The notes under the pieces are model-generated. The model worked only from the letters and a program-made list of their open reading frames with translations. It was not told where the DNA came from and ran no database searches. A stretch of DNA of 20,042 bases from IMG/VR virus record IMGVR_UViG_3300036819_000187, positions 1 to 20,042 of that record, one strand, 5' to 3'. Made by a program: the position numbers and the translations under genes. The DNA is from a virus. Each line of letters starts with the position of its first letter. Position 1 is the stretch's first letter. This document shows positions 19,713 to 20,042 of this stretch, in pieces.

Positions 19713-20042
19713 TCGAAGGTCTCTACGGCTCCATTATCTTCGGTCGCGCGTTAGGCCGCATCCACACGCCTAACGAGATCGGGCGGAAATATTCCGGCCG
19801 CTACGGCTCGCACATGGTGCATCTGCAAAAGCCGCTTCTCGAATGGGCCGGGAGCGAGCTGATCAAGATCGAGCTGAAAGTGAGTCTCAATTCTTCCTGG
19901 TGCGGCAATCTAAACGCGCTCCTCGATCAATGGCATTATTATCACGATAATGGACTCGCCGCGCCCCTCATCATTGGATCGAAACCGATGGCTTCGGGGC
20001 TCTCGCTTTTCGTCATCACCGATCTCTCCGAGATGCACAATC
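19709..20042 (+). CDS. Tail protein gpU-like (partial, runs off window)
   Basis: 111 complete codons from ATG 19709 to the window edge, with no stop. The sequence shows the P2-type gpU pattern: a KPLLEWAGSELIKIELKVSL core, then LLDQWHYYHDNGLAAPLIIG and FVITDLSEMHN at the cut end. In P2-like tails gpU is a tail component and usually lies beside tape measure and X; here it follows the spike gene. Codons near 19749-19775 contain two opposed GCCTAACG words forming a perfect 8-bp inverted repeat. The start is coupled to the previous stop (ATGA). About 20-40 residues are probably missing. Confidence 0.78.
   Translation, partial: MIEGLYGSIIFGRALGRIHTPNEIGRKYSGRYGSHMVHLQKPLLEWAGSELIKIELKVSLNSSWCGNLNALLDQWHYYHDNGLAAPLIIGSKPMASGLSLFVITDLSEMHN
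19749..19775. repeat. Inverted pair of GCCTAACG words (8-bp stem, 11-nt loop)
   Basis: CGTTAGGC (19749-19756) and GCCTAACG (19768-19775) are perfect inverted copies separated by 11 bases, inside the gpU-like coding sequence. There is no T-run after the stem. It is the only closely spaced pair of this word in the window. Confidence 0.85.

Overview
The window is almost entirely the late structural (morphogenesis) operon of a tailed, contractile-tail phage or prophage. It reads left to right on the + strand, with one small minus-strand gene near the left edge. Base composition is GC-rich, roughly 55-60% by eye. Many starts lack a Shine-Dalgarno (SD) sequence and depend on NTGA stop/start overlaps, and two ORFs carry Sec-type signal peptides, one ending in a typical Gram-negative LFAQ. 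I infer a GC-rich Gram-negative host; Verrucomicrobiota or a similar phylum is a guess, not a demonstration. No integrase, repressor, lysis, tRNA or CRISPR feature is visible.

Head module (1-5726), lambda-like order: tail end of a probable large terminase (3-167); convergent minus-strand ribbon-helix-helix-type gene (164-388); candidate gpW-like head-tail joiner (452-754); lambda-family portal (747-2483); ClpP/S49-type prohead protease with a charged scaffold-like C-terminus (2480-3682); decoration protein with an added Ig-like domain (3710-4390); gpE-type major capsid protein with a small SAP/HeH-like tail (4431-5726). A 12-bp hairpin follows the capsid gene.

Accessory block (5792-7717): a 52-aa membrane protein, a 138-aa secreted beta-rich protein, and a 441-aa secreted protein that I read as a trypsin-like serine protease (H123/D156/S233) joined to a fibre-type C-terminus. 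An 11-codon ORF that also begins MKR follows. All are chained by stop/start overlaps.

Connector and tail module (7722-20042): FII-like joiner, gpZ-like tail completion protein, probable tail terminator, an unknown protein, contractile sheath, tail tube, tail assembly chaperone with a clear -1 frameshift site (TTTAAAA at 12098), tape measure, a small beta-rich structural protein, a 949-aa fusion ending in a P2 gpX/LysM domain, gpD-like hub, gpV-like spike, a small helical unknown and a gpU-like protein cut by the window edge. The virus is therefore a mosaic: a lambda-type capsid and connector on a P2-type contractile tail.

Most noteworthy are: (1) the 949-aa gpX fusion with beta-repeats interrupted by a glycosidase-like domain; (2) the signal-peptide-bearing protease block inside a capsid operon; (3) a strongly over-represented DNA word, GCCTAACGA, with 8 exact copies on both strands where about 0.15 are expected; (4) a 19-nt perfect inverted repeat pairing the capsid-gene ribosome-binding region with the protease signal-peptide codons; (5) the frameshifted tail chaperone.
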